In this document: piece by piece, positions 28,200 through 39,530 of the stretch
Layout of the letters: each line of letters begins with the position of its first letter
Position numbering within the stretch: position 1 is the first letter of the stretch
Source: an uncultured Shewanella sp.
Lineage (GTDB): Bacteria; Pseudomonadota; Gammaproteobacteria; Enterobacterales; Shewanellaceae
Length of the DNA stretch: 64,000 nucleotides
Direction: 5' to 3'
Assembly (NCBI RefSeq): GCF_947501225.1
Contig: NZ_CANMUW010000004.1
Span: forward strand, 186,001-250,000
Made by a program: the position numbers and the translations under genes
The notes under the pieces: generated by a model
Told to the model about the DNA's origin: nothing
Seen by the model: only the letters and a program-made list of their open reading frames with translations
Database searches by the model: none

Positions 28200-29099
28200 A
28201 TGCTAACCCGGTATAGCAAACAGTTTTTAATACTTGCCTTCTCATTGATGCTGACTTTGATGATCACCCGAAATTCGTCGCTGGTTGATGACCCGCTCAG
28301 TATCGAGTCGGCTATGGAGGGAATCAGGGTCATTATCTGTTTATGTCTGCTTTTCTTAATCGAATCGACCGGTGACCAACGGCAGATCTACACCCCGCTT
28401 TTAGCGGGTGGCAGCGCACTCTACCTGGGAAACCTGCTCAACTTATTAGATGACTTCTATGATTTGAGTCAGGCACCACTTGAGCTTATTGAAGATCTGT
28501 TTGAAACAGCCGGCTTGATCAGTGTCCTTGTGGGAGTCACATTATGGACAAGACATCATCAGGAACAGTTCAAATACCTGATGAAACTGGCGACCAGCGA
28601 TCCATTAACCGGATTACTCAACCGACGTGCGGCGATAACCGCAATTAAAGAGTATGGCGGAAACGGCGAAGAGACACATCTTGAGCCCGAAAAATCGGGT
28701 GAGACACACTGCACCATGATAATGGATCTGGATCATTTCAAACATGTTAATGACGCCTTAGGCCATGATGCCGGAGATAAGTTACTCTGTGACATTTCAG
28801 GCATATTGCAGCAGAGACTCAAGAGCTGTGTCATTGCCCGTTGGGGGGGAGAGGAATTTCTTATCTACTCGATGACCGGCTCGAAACAGGAGGCATTAGA
28901 GCTGGCATTGTCTGTCAAATATCAGATAGGCCACCACCCCTTCAGCTATGAAGGCACCCCCATGAAGATCACCGTCAGCATAGGTGTCAGCACCTGTTCC
29001 TGTGAGGATTTCTCGCTATTCGAGGAGATAAAGCATGCCGATATTGCCCTGTATCAGGCGAAGGCGGCGGGTAGAGATTATGTACAGATGGCGAAATAG
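28200..29099 (+). CDS. Membrane diguanylate cyclase (GGDEF)
   Basis: A 299-residue protein with four or so hydrophobic segments in residues 8-120 and a GGDEF domain from about 133. The active-site loop is GGEEF at 216-220 (RWGGEEF), so c-di-GMP synthesis is expected. The position for an inhibitory RxxD is not conserved (LKSC). LATSDPLTGLLNRRAA and MDLDHFKHVNDALGHDAGD are typical. The signal is unknown. It is a single gene, divergent from tadA. Confidence 0.9.
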   Translation: MLTRYSKQFLILAFSLMLTLMITRNSSLVDDPLSIESAMEGIRVIICLCLLFLIESTGDQRQIYTPLLAGGSALYLGNLLNLLDDFYDLSQAPLELIEDLFETAGLISVLVGVTLWTRHHQEQFKYLMKLATSDPLTGLLNRRAAITAIKEYGGNGEETHLEPEKSGETHCTMIMDLDHFKHVNDALGHDAGDKLLCDISGILQQRLKSCVIARWGGEEFLIYSMTGSKQEALELALSVKYQIGHHPFSYEGTPMKITVSIGVSTCSCEDFSLFEEIKHADIALYQAKAAGRDYVQMAK

Positions 29100-29175
29100 C
29101 AAGTTGTCAGCAAGTCTCGGCCTCAATATGACTGCATCTGACAAGTGCTGTACTATTTCCAGATATTTAGCTCAG

Positions 29176-31107
29176 CTATAACGCCATTAACCAGTTGACA
29201 CTATCGATACGTGAACCGAAGAACTTCGCCCCCTCAACCGTATGGTGACCATAATCATAAAATAGTTTTTGATAATCATCTGTGATGGCGTAGCAGACCT
29301 CTTTAGGTTTATCGCACACATAATCCATACGATCCAACAGTAAAACCTGTTCATATTTACGACCAATATCATCTATTCCACTATTTATCTGCTTCCTGAA
29401 CTGACCGGGATCGCGATAGCGGAACTGCTCAAAATGTTTCTGATTAATTTGATGGATATCGCTATCTGAGATATTTTCAGCCCCTTCATTCTGAAGCAGT
29501 AAACTAAATAGGAAATCTGCATACGTTCTGTGACCAAACTCCTCAAATTCATAGATATTTTTCACAAGCGCCGTTTTCTTTCCATCAGATATGGTTCGCT
29601 CTATCACTTTGTCAAACACATCAAGATCGGCTGGTTTATATTGAGATACAAACATGATCACATCGGCCAGACGATAATTTGGAGAGTTAAAAAACTCATA
29701 ATCAATATTGGCGATCTCGGCTCCAAAACGTGCAAGCTGAAACTGATTTAAAGTTTGTTTACTACTGCTTAGCACATTAAACATATCTTTAGAGTGAGAA
29801 TTACCAACCAACAACAAGCGCACTCTCTTGTCAGATTCGTCAAACCATTGGGTCCGATCAAATTCATTCAGCTCTACGCCGTATTTGTCATCCCCGCTTA
29901 TCTCTCTTAAATAGCTCCAACTGTTTGCCCCCAACTCCCTGTTATCAGGCTGATACCCACCAATCATCAAATCTCTATAGAGATCCCTGGATTTAAAACC
30001 GTCGTTCATATTTAGAACGCCCGCAGTGCTTATAAACGCCAGCGTCATCACCGTCGATGAAGTAAAAATAAATTGCCTGTTATATACCTTTTTATCTCTG
30101 AATGGTTTCTCCACAAACCGCCAGCTCAGATAAGCCAGTACCAAAATGACCAGACACAGGCCCAACATCAACTGAGCCGACGGTTCGGTAAAACTTCGGT
30201 ACTTAACAAACGCAAAAATCGGTTGATGCCAGAGATAAGCACTGTAACTTATCAAACCGATCCCCACGAAGAGTTTAAGACTGAGAATACGGTTAACCAG
30301 AGTACCTTTTTGAGCAAACATGATGATAAGCACCGTACCTATAGTAGGTACCAGAGCATAGACTCCCGGAAAGGGGGCTGTTTCATCAAAATAAAAGGTG
30401 GCAAAACAGATTAAGCCTAACCCGGAAAGACTTAAAAACTCATTGAGCCGTGAGTGAGTTACAATGGGCACTTTACGGTTAAGGAAAAATGCCGCAAAGA
30501 CACCTATTAACAGCTCCCATCCTCGGGTTGGTAGCAGGTAAAAAGCAGCCGTTGGTGAGTGATACGCGCCCCACTGTGCCAGTGCTAAACTGAGCAAAAA
30601 TACCACGGCCAATGCCATTAAAATCCAACGTTTGCCCAAGTGCCAGCTAAACATCAGAAAAAGTGGGAAGAAGATATAATATTGCTCCTCAACAGCCAGG
30701 CTCCAGGTGTGTAACAGAGGCTTCAACTCAGCTGCGGTATCGAAATAGTCACTCTCGAGCCAAAACAGAATATTCGATGAGAAAGTAGATACGGCTAGTA
30801 AACTCTGAATAAAATCTTTCATATCGACCGGCATCAGATAGAGCCAGGCAAAGGGGAAACAAGCAAGCATCACAAAGAAGAGTACAGGCAGGATCCTTCT
30901 GGCCCTGCGTTCATAGAAATTAACTATGCTGAACTTTCCCTCCTCCAGCTCGGTAAGTATGATACAGGTGATTAGGTAGCCACTTATCACAAAAAAGACA
31001 TCTACACCGACAAAGCCGCCACTGAAACTATGGATACCGGCATGAAACAGAATGACAGGTACAACAGCTAAGGCTCGTAAGCCATCAATTTCCGGACGAT
31101 ATACCAT
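29176..31107 (-). CDS. OafA/YrhL-type O-acyltransferase with SGNH domain
   Basis: A 643-residue enzyme that acetylates or acylates cell-surface sugars. Residues 1-340 are acyltransferase-3 with about ten helices (YRPEIDGLRALAVVPVILFHAG, GGFVGVDVFFVISGYLIT, LLHTWSLAVEEQYYIFFP). After a further helix near 350, residues 410-643 form an SGNH hydrolase-like domain: LLVGNSHSKDM supplies the Ser and DYGHHTVEG the Asp-His pair. Such two-domain proteins modify lipopolysaccharide or exopolysaccharide. The acceptor is unknown and no polysaccharide cluster is adjacent. Confidence 0.9.
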   Translation of the reverse strand: MVYRPEIDGLRALAVVPVILFHAGIHSFSGGFVGVDVFFVISGYLITCIILTELEEGKFSIVNFYERRARRILPVLFFVMLACFPFAWLYLMPVDMKDFIQSLLAVSTFSSNILFWLESDYFDTAAELKPLLHTWSLAVEEQYYIFFPLFLMFSWHLGKRWILMALAVVFLLSLALAQWGAYHSPTAAFYLLPTRGWELLIGVFAAFFLNRKVPIVTHSRLNEFLSLSGLGLICFATFYFDETAPFPGVYALVPTIGTVLIIMFAQKGTLVNRILSLKLFVGIGLISYSAYLWHQPIFAFVKYRSFTEPSAQLMLGLCLVILVLAYLSWRFVEKPFRDKKVYNRQFIFTSSTVMTLAFISTAGVLNMNDGFKSRDLYRDLMIGGYQPDNRELGANSWSYLREISGDDKYGVELNEFDRTQWFDESDKRVRLLLVGNSHSKDMFNVLSSSKQTLNQFQLARFGAEIANIDYEFFNSPNYRLADVIMFVSQYKPADLDVFDKVIERTISDGKKTALVKNIYEFEEFGHRTYADFLFSLLLQNEGAENISDSDIHQINQKHFEQFRYRDPGQFRKQINSGIDDIGRKYEQVLLLDRMDYVCDKPKEVCYAITDDYQKLFYDYGHHTVEGAKFFGSRIDSVNWLMAL

Positions 31108-31340
31108 ACTCTGCCCTCCCCTAATTTATTGATGTATATTTAGTTTATTGCTTATAGTTCTCCCCTTACTCAATTGGTTTGAATGATACTTATTCAACAA
31201 ATTTACGAACGAAATAGCTTTAAGTATATGAGAGGTTTTGAAGCTTTGCGAACTCACCAACACGGTATATCGGCAATCTGTGCAGGATGAAGCAGGATTG
31301 AGATGGCTAACTTCCAGTGATAAAAATCTGATTTATTGAC

Positions 31341-31377
31341 AAAAAAAGGGCTGGCGTATCAGATACGCCAGCCCTTT
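31341..31377 (-). terminator. guaA terminator
   Basis: A long perfect stem, AAAGGGCTGGCGTATC with its complement, small loop, then T7 on the minus strand, 20 bases past the guaA stop. Confidence 0.93.
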
Positions 31378-31396
31378 ATAACCACTTAGAAATTAA

Positions 31397-32974
31397 TTAT
31401 TCCCACTCGATAGTCGCAGGTGGCTTACCCGAGATATCATAGACAACGCGAGAGATGCCATCAATTTCGTTAATGATTCTGTTAGATACACGACCCAGGA
31501 AGTCATAAGGTAGCTGTGCCCAGTGCGCCGTCATAAAGTCGATAGTTTCAACTGCACGCAGTGAAACCACCCAGTCATATTTACGGCCATCGCCCATAAC
31601 GCCTACAGAGCGCACCGGCAGGAAGACTGTAAATGCCTGGCTGACTTTATGGTATAGGTCGGCTTTGTGCAGCTCTTCGATGAAGATGGCATCGGCCAAG
31701 CGCAATAGATCACAGTACTCCTTCTTCACTTCACCGAGGACACGAACACCCAGTCCAGGGCCAGGGAATGGATGACGATAAAGCATGTCGTACGGCAGGC
31801 CTAGCTCCAGACCGACTTTGCGCACCTCATCTTTAAACAGCTCACGAAGCGGCTCAACAAGACCCAGCTCCATATCGTCGGGCAAGCCACCCACATTGTG
31901 ATGTGACTTGATAACATGGGCCTTACCTGTCGCACTACCGGCAGATTCGATCACATCCGGGTAGATAGTACCTTGACCCAACCACTTGGCATTCTTGCAC
32001 TTCTTAGATTCTTCATCGAAGATCTCAACGAAGACATGACCGATGATCTTACGCTTAGCCTCAGGATCGGCCTCGCCCTTCATCGCCTCAAGGAAACGCT
32101 CTTCGGCGTTCACATGAACGATATTGAGTCCGAAATGATCGCCGAACATCTCCATCACCTGCTTAGCTTCGTTGAGACGAAGCAGGCCGTTATCGACAAA
32201 TACACAGGTCAGCTTGTCACCGATGGCTCGGTGTAACAGCATAGCCACAACCGATGAATCTACACCGCCGGAGAGGCCGAGAATCACTTCATCGTCACCG
32301 ATCTGCTTCTTCAAGCGCTCAACGGCATCTTCGATGATTGATGTCGGTTTCCAGTTAGCTTCACACTGACAGATATCAAGAGCAAAATGCTCCAGCATAC
32401 GTTTACCCTGACGGGTGTGGGTCACTTCCGGGTGGAACTGTACGCCATAGAACTTCTTATCCTCATTGGCCATTGCCGCGTAGGGACATGTTTCGGTGTT
32501 AGCTACGGTAACGAAACCTTCAGGAATTTCAGAAACCTTATCACCATGGCTCATCCAAACATCAAGAAGCGGCTTACCAGCATCGCTGATAGCATCTTCG
32601 ATGCTCTTAAATAGCTCTGTTGGCGCCTGGATTTCAACCTGAGCGTAGCCAAACTCACCTTCACCGATCCCCTGGATCACCTTACCACCGAGCTGCTCAG
32701 ACATGGTCTGCATGCCGTAACAGATCCCCAATACCGGGACACCGGCATTGAAAACGTATTCAGGTGCACGGGGCGATTCGTCGGCAGTTACGCTTTCAGG
32801 CCCACCGGCCAGGATGATACCGTTAGGGGCGAACTCTTTTATTTGTGCTTCGGAAACATCCCAAGCCCACAACTCACAATAAACACCGATTTCACGGATA
32901 CGACGGGCGATTAACTGAGTATACTGAGATCCGAAATCCAGGATCAGTATCTTATGCTCATGAATGTTGCTCAT
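31397..32974 (-). CDS. guaA: GMP synthase (glutamine-hydrolysing)
   Basis: A 525-residue two-domain enzyme converting XMP to GMP. The glutaminase half has Cys85 (GICYGMQTM) and FHPEVTHT; the synthetase half has the PP-loop [14 protein letters not shown] and the dimerisation end ([10 protein letters not shown]). It follows guaB with 122 bases between, containing a hairpin. Confidence 0.97.
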   Translation of the reverse strand: MSNIHEHKILILDFGSQYTQLIARRIREIGVYCELWAWDVSEAQIKEFAPNGIILAGGPESVTADESPRAPEYVFNAGVPVLGICYGMQTMSEQLGGKVIQGIGEGEFGYAQVEIQAPTELFKSIEDAISDAGKPLLDVWMSHGDKVSEIPEGFVTVANTETCPYAAMANEDKKFYGVQFHPEVTHTRQGKRMLEHFALDICQCEANWKPTSIIEDAVERLKKQIGDDEVILGLSGGVDSSVVAMLLHRAIGDKLTCVFVDNGLLRLNEAKQVMEMFGDHFGLNIVHVNAEERFLEAMKGEADPEAKRKIIGHVFVEIFDEESKKCKNAKWLGQGTIYPDVIESAGSATGKAHVIKSHHNVGGLPDDMELGLVEPLRELFKDEVRKVGLELGLPYDMLYRHPFPGPGLGVRVLGEVKKEYCDLLRLADAIFIEELHKADLYHKVSQAFTVFLPVRSVGVMGDGRKYDWVVSLRAVETIDFMTAHWAQLPYDFLGRVSNRIINEIDGISRVVYDISGKPPATIEWE

Positions 32975-33064
32975 GGGGAAACCTTAATTTTTCTATCTAA
33001 TTTGTTGGTATCAATCTCAGGTTCAGATAAAACCCCTGAGACTGGCATAAAAAAGGATAAAGAG

Positions 33065-33085
33065 TGGGCGACAAATTGTCGCCCA
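33065..33085 (-). terminator. Hairpin between guaB and guaA
   Basis: TGGGCGACAA and TTGTCGCCCA form a near-continuous palindrome; the first U-rich run (CCTTTTTT) comes about 12 bases later. It may act as an attenuator or RNA stability element, lowering guaA relative to guaB; full termination is doubtful. Confidence 0.5.
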
Positions 33086-33096
33086 TTATCACTACT

Positions 33097-34569
33097 TTAT
33101 GAACCTGGGCTGTAGTTCGGCGCTTCTTTACTGATGGTCACGTCGTGAACATGCGACTCACCCATACCTGCAGAGGTGATCTTTACAAACTCAGCCTTCT
33201 CATTCAGGTCTTTGATGGTTGCACAACCGGTCAGCCCCATACATGAACGCAGACCGCCCATGTGCTGGTGAATGATCTCTTTTAGCTTACCCTTGTATGC
33301 CACACGACCTTCGATCCCTTCGGGAACTAGTTTGTCTGCAGCATTATCGCTCTGGAAGTAACGATCAGATGAGCCTTGAGTCTGAGTCATGGCACCTAAC
33401 GAGCCCATACCGCGATAAGACTTGTATGCACGACCGTTGTAGAGCTCAGTTTCACCAGGCGCTTCATCGGTACCGGCAAACATTGAACCCGCCATGATGC
33501 AAGATGCACCGGCAGCTAACGCCTTAGCAAGATCACCGGAGAAACGTATTCCACCATCGGCAATAACCGGAATATCCAGGTGTCTGACGGCTTCGGCTGC
33601 ATCCGAGACAGCAGTGATCTGTGGTACACCTACACCGGTAACGATACGGGTGGTACAGATAGAGCCAGGGCCGATACCCACCTTAACACCGTTAACGCCG
33701 GCCTCAACCAGTGCTAGTGCACCTTCTGCCGTCGCTACGTTTCCGCCAACAATTTGTAATTCAGGGTATTTAGCACGGGTATCACGAATACGCTGTAAAA
33801 CGCCTTCCGAGTGACCATGAGATGAATCGATAAGCAGCACGTCTACACCCGCCTCAACGAGGGCATCGACACGCTCTTCGTTACCGGCACCGGCACCAAC
33901 GGCAGCACCGACACGCAGGCGACCTAACTCATCTTTACATGCGTTGGGTTTACGTTCCGCTTTTTGGAAATCCTTAACGGTGATCAGACCCTTAAGCTTA
34001 AATTCACCATCGACAACGAGCACCTTCTCAACACGGTGAGAATGCATAAGTGTCTGAACTTCATCTAACTTAGTTCCTTCAGGCACAGTAACCAGACGCT
34101 CTTTAGGTGTCATCACCTCATCGACGGTAAGGCTCCAGTCTGTCACGAAACGAACATCACGGCCGGTTATGATACCGACAAGTTCATGGGCTTCGTTGAC
34201 AACCGGGTAACCGGCAAAACCGTTCTTCAGGGTTAACACTTTAAGGTCGGCAAGTGTCGTTGTAGGCGTAACAGTTACAGGCTTTTGAACGATACCCGCT
34301 TCATAGCTTTTAACTTTACGAACTTCTTCGGCCTGTTGCTCAATCGTCATATTCTTATGAATAAAGCCTAAACCACCTTCCTGTGCGATAGCGATCGCCA
34401 GGCGTCCTTCGGTCACGGTATCCATGGCCGCAGAGACAATTGGGGTATTCAGTTCTATTTTAGTGGTCAGACGAGTTTTGAGAACGGCAGTATTAGGGAG
34501 TACAGTCGAATGTGCAGGAACGAGTAACACATCATCAAAGGTAAGCGCATCTTTCTTTAAACGTAGCAT
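33097..34569 (-). CDS. guaB: Inosine-5'-monophosphate dehydrogenase
   Basis: A 490-residue enzyme making XMP from IMP with NAD+. The catalytic loop [15 protein letters not shown] has Cys305; two CBS modules lie at about 95-205 ([29 protein letters not shown]), and the flap ends in the usual GMGSLGAM and GRVAYKG. Length is typical. It is first of guaBA and divergent from xseA. Confidence 0.97.
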   Translation of the reverse strand: MLRLKKDALTFDDVLLVPAHSTVLPNTAVLKTRLTTKIELNTPIVSAAMDTVTEGRLAIAIAQEGGLGFIHKNMTIEQQAEEVRKVKSYEAGIVQKPVTVTPTTTLADLKVLTLKNGFAGYPVVNEAHELVGIITGRDVRFVTDWSLTVDEVMTPKERLVTVPEGTKLDEVQTLMHSHRVEKVLVVDGEFKLKGLITVKDFQKAERKPNACKDELGRLRVGAAVGAGAGNEERVDALVEAGVDVLLIDSSHGHSEGVLQRIRDTRAKYPELQIVGGNVATAEGALALVEAGVNGVKVGIGPGSICTTRIVTGVGVPQITAVSDAAEAVRHLDIPVIADGGIRFSGDLAKALAAGASCIMAGSMFAGTDEAPGETELYNGRAYKSYRGMGSLGAMTQTQGSSDRYFQSDNAADKLVPEGIEGRVAYKGKLKEIIHQHMGGLRSCMGLTGCATIKDLNEKAEFVKITSAGMGESHVHDVTISKEAPNYSPGS

Positions 34570-34690
34570 TTAGCAACATCTCCCCATATAGGTTGGATTG
34601 GTGGTGAAATATTGCGGCGGGATTATACCTTGCATATTCACACTGGTAAATGGAAAATGGTAAAAAAGTGCTTTTAGCTGCCAAATTAGT

Positions 34691-36019
34691 ATGAAAATGC
34701 CAAAAAATAACGTTTACACTGTATCCCGCCTCAATGGCGAAGTGCGCCAACTACTCGAAGGTGAGCTGGGGAGAATCTGGCTCAACGCCGAGATATCAAA
34801 CTTCGCCGCTCCCGGCTCCGGGCATTGGTATCTGACACTTAAGGATAATTTTGCCCAGATCCGCTGCGCCATGTTCAAGGGCAAGAACCGAACCGTTACC
34901 TTTAAGCCCGCCAACGGGCAACAGGTTCTGGTGAAAGGCTCGATAAGCGTCTATGAACCCAGAGGCGATTATCAACTCATTATCGAGTCTATGCTTCCCG
35001 CAGGGGACGGGCTATTAGCGCAGCAATATGAAGCGCTTAAGATGAAGTTAGCGGCCGAAGGCCTGTTTGCGGCAGACACCAAACGTCCACTGCCGAGCAA
35101 GATTCAAAAAATTGGGGTTATCACCTCAGCAACGGGGGCTGCAATTAAAGATGTCCTCCATGTGCTGGCACGGCGCGACTCGAGCATAGAGGTCGTCATC
35201 TATCCGACACAGGTTCAGGGGGATACGGCAGCGGACAACATCTGCAGAGCCATTCAGCTGGCCAACGCCAGGCTGGAGGTAGATGTGCTTTTGCTGACCC
35301 GGGGGGGCGGCTCACTTGAAGATCTCTGGTGTTTCAACAATGAGGAGCTTGCCCATGAGATCTATAACAGTGCCCTGCCCGTCGTCAGTGCCGTCGGTCA
35401 CGAGGTCGATACCACCATCAGTGACTATGTTGCCGACGTGAGAGCCCCGACACCATCGGCCGGTGCGGAGCTCCTCTCTCAGGACGCTGAAAGCAGGGCC
35501 GAGAGATTGGCAGGCTTCATCGCCCGGCTTAAGCAGGGCTGGCAACATTACCAGTTAAAAACCGAGCAACGCGCCCAGGCGCTCGAAAACCGGCTTCACA
35601 GGCAAGATCCGAAACGCAAACTGGAGCAGTTTCAGCAGAGTTTCGATGAGATGCAGATACGCCTCAACGCAGCCATTAACGACAAATTGAATCGTTCGGC
35701 CCTGATGCAGCAGAATTTAGATCACAGGCTTAACCAACAGTCTCCCCGACATAGGTTAACCTTAGAGTCGAAGCGGCTCGACTATCTCAGCGCCCGGTTA
35801 AATGATGGCATTAAGGGTAAACTCCACGATGTCGAGATGAGCCTTAAGAACAGTGCCCATCAACTGGAAACCGTCAGCCCACTGGCAACCCTGAGCCGCG
35901 GCTACAGCATCACCCAGGATGAGAGCGGCAAGGTTCTGCTAAATGCGCAAGACGTTCACAGCGGCGATACCATAACCACTAAGTTACTCGAAGGTGAGCT
36001 TAAGTCCAGAGTGATCTGA
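34691..36019 (+). CDS. xseA: Exodeoxyribonuclease VII large subunit
   Basis: A 442-residue nuclease subunit acting on single-stranded DNA with XseB. The N-terminal OB fold is [24 protein letters not shown] and GHWYLTLKD; the catalytic part has [38 protein letters not shown] and [27 protein letters not shown]; the C-terminal third is coiled coil. ATG 34697 is an alternative start. xseB is not in the window. Confidence 0.96.
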   Translation: MKMPKNNVYTVSRLNGEVRQLLEGELGRIWLNAEISNFAAPGSGHWYLTLKDNFAQIRCAMFKGKNRTVTFKPANGQQVLVKGSISVYEPRGDYQLIIESMLPAGDGLLAQQYEALKMKLAAEGLFAADTKRPLPSKIQKIGVITSATGAAIKDVLHVLARRDSSIEVVIYPTQVQGDTAADNICRAIQLANARLEVDVLLLTRGGGSLEDLWCFNNEELAHEIYNSALPVVSAVGHEVDTTISDYVADVRAPTPSAGAELLSQDAESRAERLAGFIARLKQGWQHYQLKTEQRAQALENRLHRQDPKRKLEQFQQSFDEMQIRLNAAINDKLNRSALMQQNLDHRLNQQSPRHRLTLESKRLDYLSARLNDGIKGKLHDVEMSLKNSAHQLETVSPLATLSRGYSITQDESGKVLLNAQDVHSGDTITTKLLEGELKSRVI

Positions 36020-36073
36020 GGTCGGCCCGTTTACAACTGGACTTTCAAATCGTCAAATATCAGGCAAGGGTAA

Positions 36074-36106
36074 CAAAAAGGCCAGCTAACATGAATTAGC
36101 TGGCCT
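36074..36106 (-). terminator. der terminator
   Basis: AGGCCAGCTAA pairs with TTAGCTGGCCT around a 6-base loop; on the minus strand a TTTTTG tract follows. It lies 37 bases past the der stop. Confidence 0.88.
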
Positions 36107-36142
36107 CCAATGAATCAGGTGCAGGGTTCTGAAACCTTAACC

Positions 36143-37609
36143 CTACTTCTTATCTTTAATATGACTCATCATGCGCTTGCGACGACGCTCCTGACTCACG
36201 GTCAGCTTCTTGGTGTTCATCCCCTCAAACGGGTTACCACCATCCTGGAAACGAACCTGAATCGGCGTCCCCATCACCTTAAGCGAACGGCGATAGTAGT
36301 TCATCATGAAGCGCTTATAGGAATCCGGCAGCTTCTTGACCTGATTACCATGGATCACGACGATCGGCGGATTATAGCCACCTGCATGAGCATATTTAAG
36401 CTTAACACGGCGACCATTCACCATCGGAGGCTGATGATCGTCCTGCGCCATCTGCATGATACGGGTCAGCATAGAGGTACTGACGCGACGGGTAGCACTG
36501 TCGTAAGCTTCCTGAACAGACTCATAGAGATGTCCGACACCTGTACCGTGAAGGGCCGAGATAAAGTGAATGCGGGCAAAATCTATGAAGCCCAGACGGC
36601 GGTCCAGCTCGCTCTTCACTCTATCTTTAATATCCTGATCGATACCATCCCATTTGTTGACGGCAATAACCAGTGCACGACCGGCATTAAGGGCAAAGCC
36701 CAGCAGACCCAGATCTTGCTCTGCGATACCTTCACGGGCATCGATGATCAATAATACGACGTTACTGTCTTCAACCGCTTTCAGCGTCTTAATGACCGAA
36801 AACTTCTCAACCGTCTCATGTACCTTGCTGCGTCGACGCACACCCGCGGTATCGATAAGAACGTACTCACGCCCCTCCCGCTCCATCGGGATATAGATAC
36901 TGTCTCGGGTGGTTCCCGGTTCATCGTAAACAACCACGCGCTCTTCACCTAAGATACGGTTAGTCAGCGTAGACTTACCTACATTAGGCTTACCGATAAT
37001 CGCCAACTTGATAGGCAGATCCTGCAGACGCTTCTGCTCCGCTTCCGCTTCCTCTTCGGTATACTCGCGTTCCTGCTCATTCTCATCGCCTTCACCATCA
37101 CGGTTAAGACCCAGAGCCTCGGCATAGGGCGCCAATGCATACTCGATCATATTGGTCACACCACGCCCTTGCGCGGCGGCCATCTGATAAACTTCACCAA
37201 GACCTAAGGCCCAGAATTCGGCGCAAGCCGAATCTGCGTCGATACCGTCGACCTTGTTAGCAACGACAAAAGTGGTCTTTTCGCGACGACGCAGATGCTC
37301 GGAAATCGCCTGATCGGCCGCCGTCAAACCCGCTCTGGCATCTGTCAGGAATAGCACCACGTCGGCTTCTTCAATCGCTGCAAGTGATTGTTCTGCCATG
37401 TGGGTTTCAATCCCCTCTTCCGTACCATCGATACCACCGGTATCGACAACGATAAACTCATAACCGGAGAGGTAGGCGCGACCATATTTACGATCCCGAG
37501 TCAGCCCAGGAAAGTCGGCCACCAAAGCATCTCTAGTGCGGGTCAGACGATTAAACAGGGTCGACTTACCCACATTAGGTCGGCCAACAAGGGCCACAAC
37601 TGGAATCAT
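36143..37609 (-). CDS. der: Ribosome-assembly GTPase Der (EngA)
   Basis: A 488-residue protein with tandem GTPase domains needed for 50S maturation. G1 motifs are [15 protein letters not shown] (residue 8 on) and [15 protein letters not shown] (near 207), with NKVDG and NKWDG as the G4 loops. The linker is acidic (EEEAEAEQ), and the C-terminal KH-like domain starts near 380. It follows bamB, from which a terminator separates it. Confidence 0.97.
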   Translation of the reverse strand: MIPVVALVGRPNVGKSTLFNRLTRTRDALVADFPGLTRDRKYGRAYLSGYEFIVVDTGGIDGTEEGIETHMAEQSLAAIEEADVVLFLTDARAGLTAADQAISEHLRRREKTTFVVANKVDGIDADSACAEFWALGLGEVYQMAAAQGRGVTNMIEYALAPYAEALGLNRDGEGDENEQEREYTEEEAEAEQKRLQDLPIKLAIIGKPNVGKSTLTNRILGEERVVVYDEPGTTRDSIYIPMEREGREYVLIDTAGVRRRSKVHETVEKFSVIKTLKAVEDSNVVLLIIDAREGIAEQDLGLLGFALNAGRALVIAVNKWDGIDQDIKDRVKSELDRRLGFIDFARIHFISALHGTGVGHLYESVQEAYDSATRRVSTSMLTRIMQMAQDDHQPPMVNGRRVKLKYAHAGGYNPPIVVIHGNQVKKLPDSYKRFMMNYYRRSLKVMGTPIQVRFQDGGNPFEGMNTKKLTVSQERRRKRMMSHIKDKK

Positions 37610-37650
37610 TTTTTTGCCTCTAATCTACAAATTCTTAAAACATTAATAAC

Positions 37651-37682
37651 TAAAAAGCCCCCGAAACAGACTTCCGGGGGCT
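37651..37682 (-). terminator. Terminator between bamB and der
   Basis: AGCCCCCG and CGGGGGCT form an 8-bp GC stem with an 11-base loop, then TTTTTAG on the minus strand. Confidence 0.85.
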
Positions 37683-37703
37683 AAAAATCTATTCAGCTAA
37701 AGC

Positions 37704-38891
37704 TTACGGAAGCGTTATTCTAGCAACTTTTCCACCACGAGTCTGAACATAGATATTATCACCTTCGACCAGCGGCTGGCTAAACAAACCTGAACTATCG
37801 ATCTGAATACGCCCTGCTAAGGTACCGGTACTCTTATTGATAAAGTGTAGGTAACCTTCGAAGTCTCCGACAACAATATAATCTTTAAATACAGCAGCCG
37901 ATGTTAAGTTACGGTTAGTCAGCTCTGTATTACTCCAGCTTTCCAAACCATTTCGTCTATCGACCGAGTATATACGACTATGATCATCGACAAGGAACAG
38001 GCTCACACCTGAATTAGCGAGTTCATGAAAGCTCGAGTATTTACGAGTCCATACCACACGACCCGTTCTCACTTCCATAGAGACCAGATTACCGTTGAAA
38101 CTCACGGCATAGAGGTTCTCACCTATGATCAATGGCTTCATGTCGACATCGGCCATTCTGGTAAACTCGTTACCTCCCTTAGGCGTATAGATCGCTTGTT
38201 CCCATGCAGCCTGGCCATTATTTTTAACGACAACCGCAATCTTGCCGTCAGCCGTACCGACGAAGAAACCACCTGACTCATAGGTCGCCGAACCTGTACC
38301 ACGTAGTGTCAGGTTTGGCAGCTTAGACTCGTAGCTCCACTTCTTTTCACCATCTTCTACATCAAAGGCTTCGAGTGTCCCCGAGCTGGTGTTGACCACC
38401 ACAAGATCCTCACCGACCGAGGGGGCCGACAACAGCTCACCACTGGCTATAACAGACCAGAGGGTCTCACCCGTTTCGGCATCGAGGGCACCAAATATGC
38501 CACTCTCACCACCGATAAAGACTTTGTTTCGGGCCGCTGTCACACCGGCGGCTAATTTAGCCCCCTTGTTCTTAGCAAGAATATTGTCCTTAAATGCAGA
38601 ACTGAAATCCTGACTCCAAACCTTTTCACCGGACTGTTCATCGAACGCGGTGACTTGACCATATCTGTCGGCAACATATAACTTGTCATAGCGTACGGTC
38701 GGACGAAGTTGCGAGTAGTAATCGCCCACGCCATTGCCAACGGTTGCGCTCCAGCTTACCTCAGGGAAAACCGTTGCCTCGAGCTCTGGCAGCGGACTCA
38801 CCGGCTCCTCTTCTACGTCACTGGATGAGCAGGCCGATAACAGACCCAGACTCAATCCACATGCGAGCAATGTTTTGCACCAAGACTTCAT
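37704..38891 (-). CDS. bamB: Outer-membrane assembly lipoprotein BamB
   Basis: A 395-residue lipoprotein of the BAM complex, which inserts outer-membrane barrels. The signal ends LSACSSS, Cys near 21. The mature protein has the repeated WD/PQQ-type blades of an eight-bladed propeller (VWSQDFSS, TLWSVIASG, KWSYESKL, GRVVWTRKYSS, LESWSNTEL). Start ATG follows AAGGAAG. It is 11 bases after yfgM in the conserved cluster. Confidence 0.95.
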   Translation of the reverse strand: MKSWCKTLLACGLSLGLLSACSSSDVEEEPVSPLPELEATVFPEVSWSATVGNGVGDYYSQLRPTVRYDKLYVADRYGQVTAFDEQSGEKVWSQDFSSAFKDNILAKNKGAKLAAGVTAARNKVFIGGESGIFGALDAETGETLWSVIASGELLSAPSVGEDLVVVNTSSGTLEAFDVEDGEKKWSYESKLPNLTLRGTGSATYESGGFFVGTADGKIAVVVKNNGQAAWEQAIYTPKGGNEFTRMADVDMKPLIIGENLYAVSFNGNLVSMEVRTGRVVWTRKYSSFHELANSGVSLFLVDDHSRIYSVDRRNGLESWSNTELTNRNLTSAAVFKDYIVVGDFEGYLHFINKSTGTLAGRIQIDSSGLFSQPLVEGDNIYVQTRGGKVARITLP

Positions 38892-38902
38892 GGACAGCTT
38901 CC

Positions 38903-39517
38903 TTATGCCTTGTTCAGGTTATCTAGCTTCATCTGTAAAGCGGGGCTTGTTGCAGCTCCGCCATTATCTACTGCGGCTTGATAAGCGGCTTTGGCTTTTT
39001 CGGCTTCACCCTTACGAACAAGGAAGTCACCTTTCAGCTCCTCTCTTTGTGCGATAAATGCAGGATCAGACACCTGCTCCAGAGTTGTGATGGCCGTAGC
39101 GACCTGACCTTGCTCGGCTTGAACACGGGCTAAACGCATGGTGGCAACCATAACCAGGCTGGCGTCAGGCGCAGAAGCGATGACACTTTTCAGTGATGCC
39201 TCGGCTTTCTCCAGATCACCTGACTCGACTGCCGCCTTGGCAACGATCAGTGATAACAGTGATTGATAGCCTTCCTGACTGTGGTCTTTGGCGAAGTTTT
39301 CCGCCGCACTCAGCATGGTGCTGTCAGAAGAGGCACTCATGGCCTGAAAAGCTTCTGAAGCCGACTCAGATTTTGCTACTTTATAGTCTGAATAGTAGTT
39401 CCAGCCAAATAGGCCACCCAGACCTACCACAGCACCAACGACTATGGAGGTGCCATAATCTTTCCAGAACTGTTTGATAGCATCTACTTGTTGTTCTTCT
39501 GTGCTATAAATTTCCAC
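38903..39517 (-). CDS. yfgM: YfgM-family SecYEG ancillary protein
   Basis: A 204-residue inner-membrane protein with a short cytoplasmic N-terminus (EIYSTEEQQVDAIKQFW), one helix (about 20-40, IVVGAVVGLGGLFGWNYY) and a periplasmic TPR-like domain. YfgM binds SecYEG and PpiD and helps periplasmic chaperone transfer. The start is GTG 39517 with GAGGAAG upstream. It lies between hisS and bamB, its usual place. Confidence 0.9.
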   Translation of the reverse strand: MEIYSTEEQQVDAIKQFWKDYGTSIVVGAVVGLGGLFGWNYYSDYKVAKSESASEAFQAMSASSDSTMLSAAENFAKDHSQEGYQSLLSLIVAKAAVESGDLEKAEASLKSVIASAPDASLVMVATMRLARVQAEQGQVATAITTLEQVSDPAFIAQREELKGDFLVRKGEAEKAKAAYQAAVDNGGAATSPALQMKLDNLNKA

Positions 39518-39530
39518 GTCATCTTCCTCT

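Noticed and set aside
36110..36754. 214-residue ORF opposite der
   Set aside because: It lies wholly antisense to the conserved der gene, lacks family features and has no RBS; it is a shadow frame.
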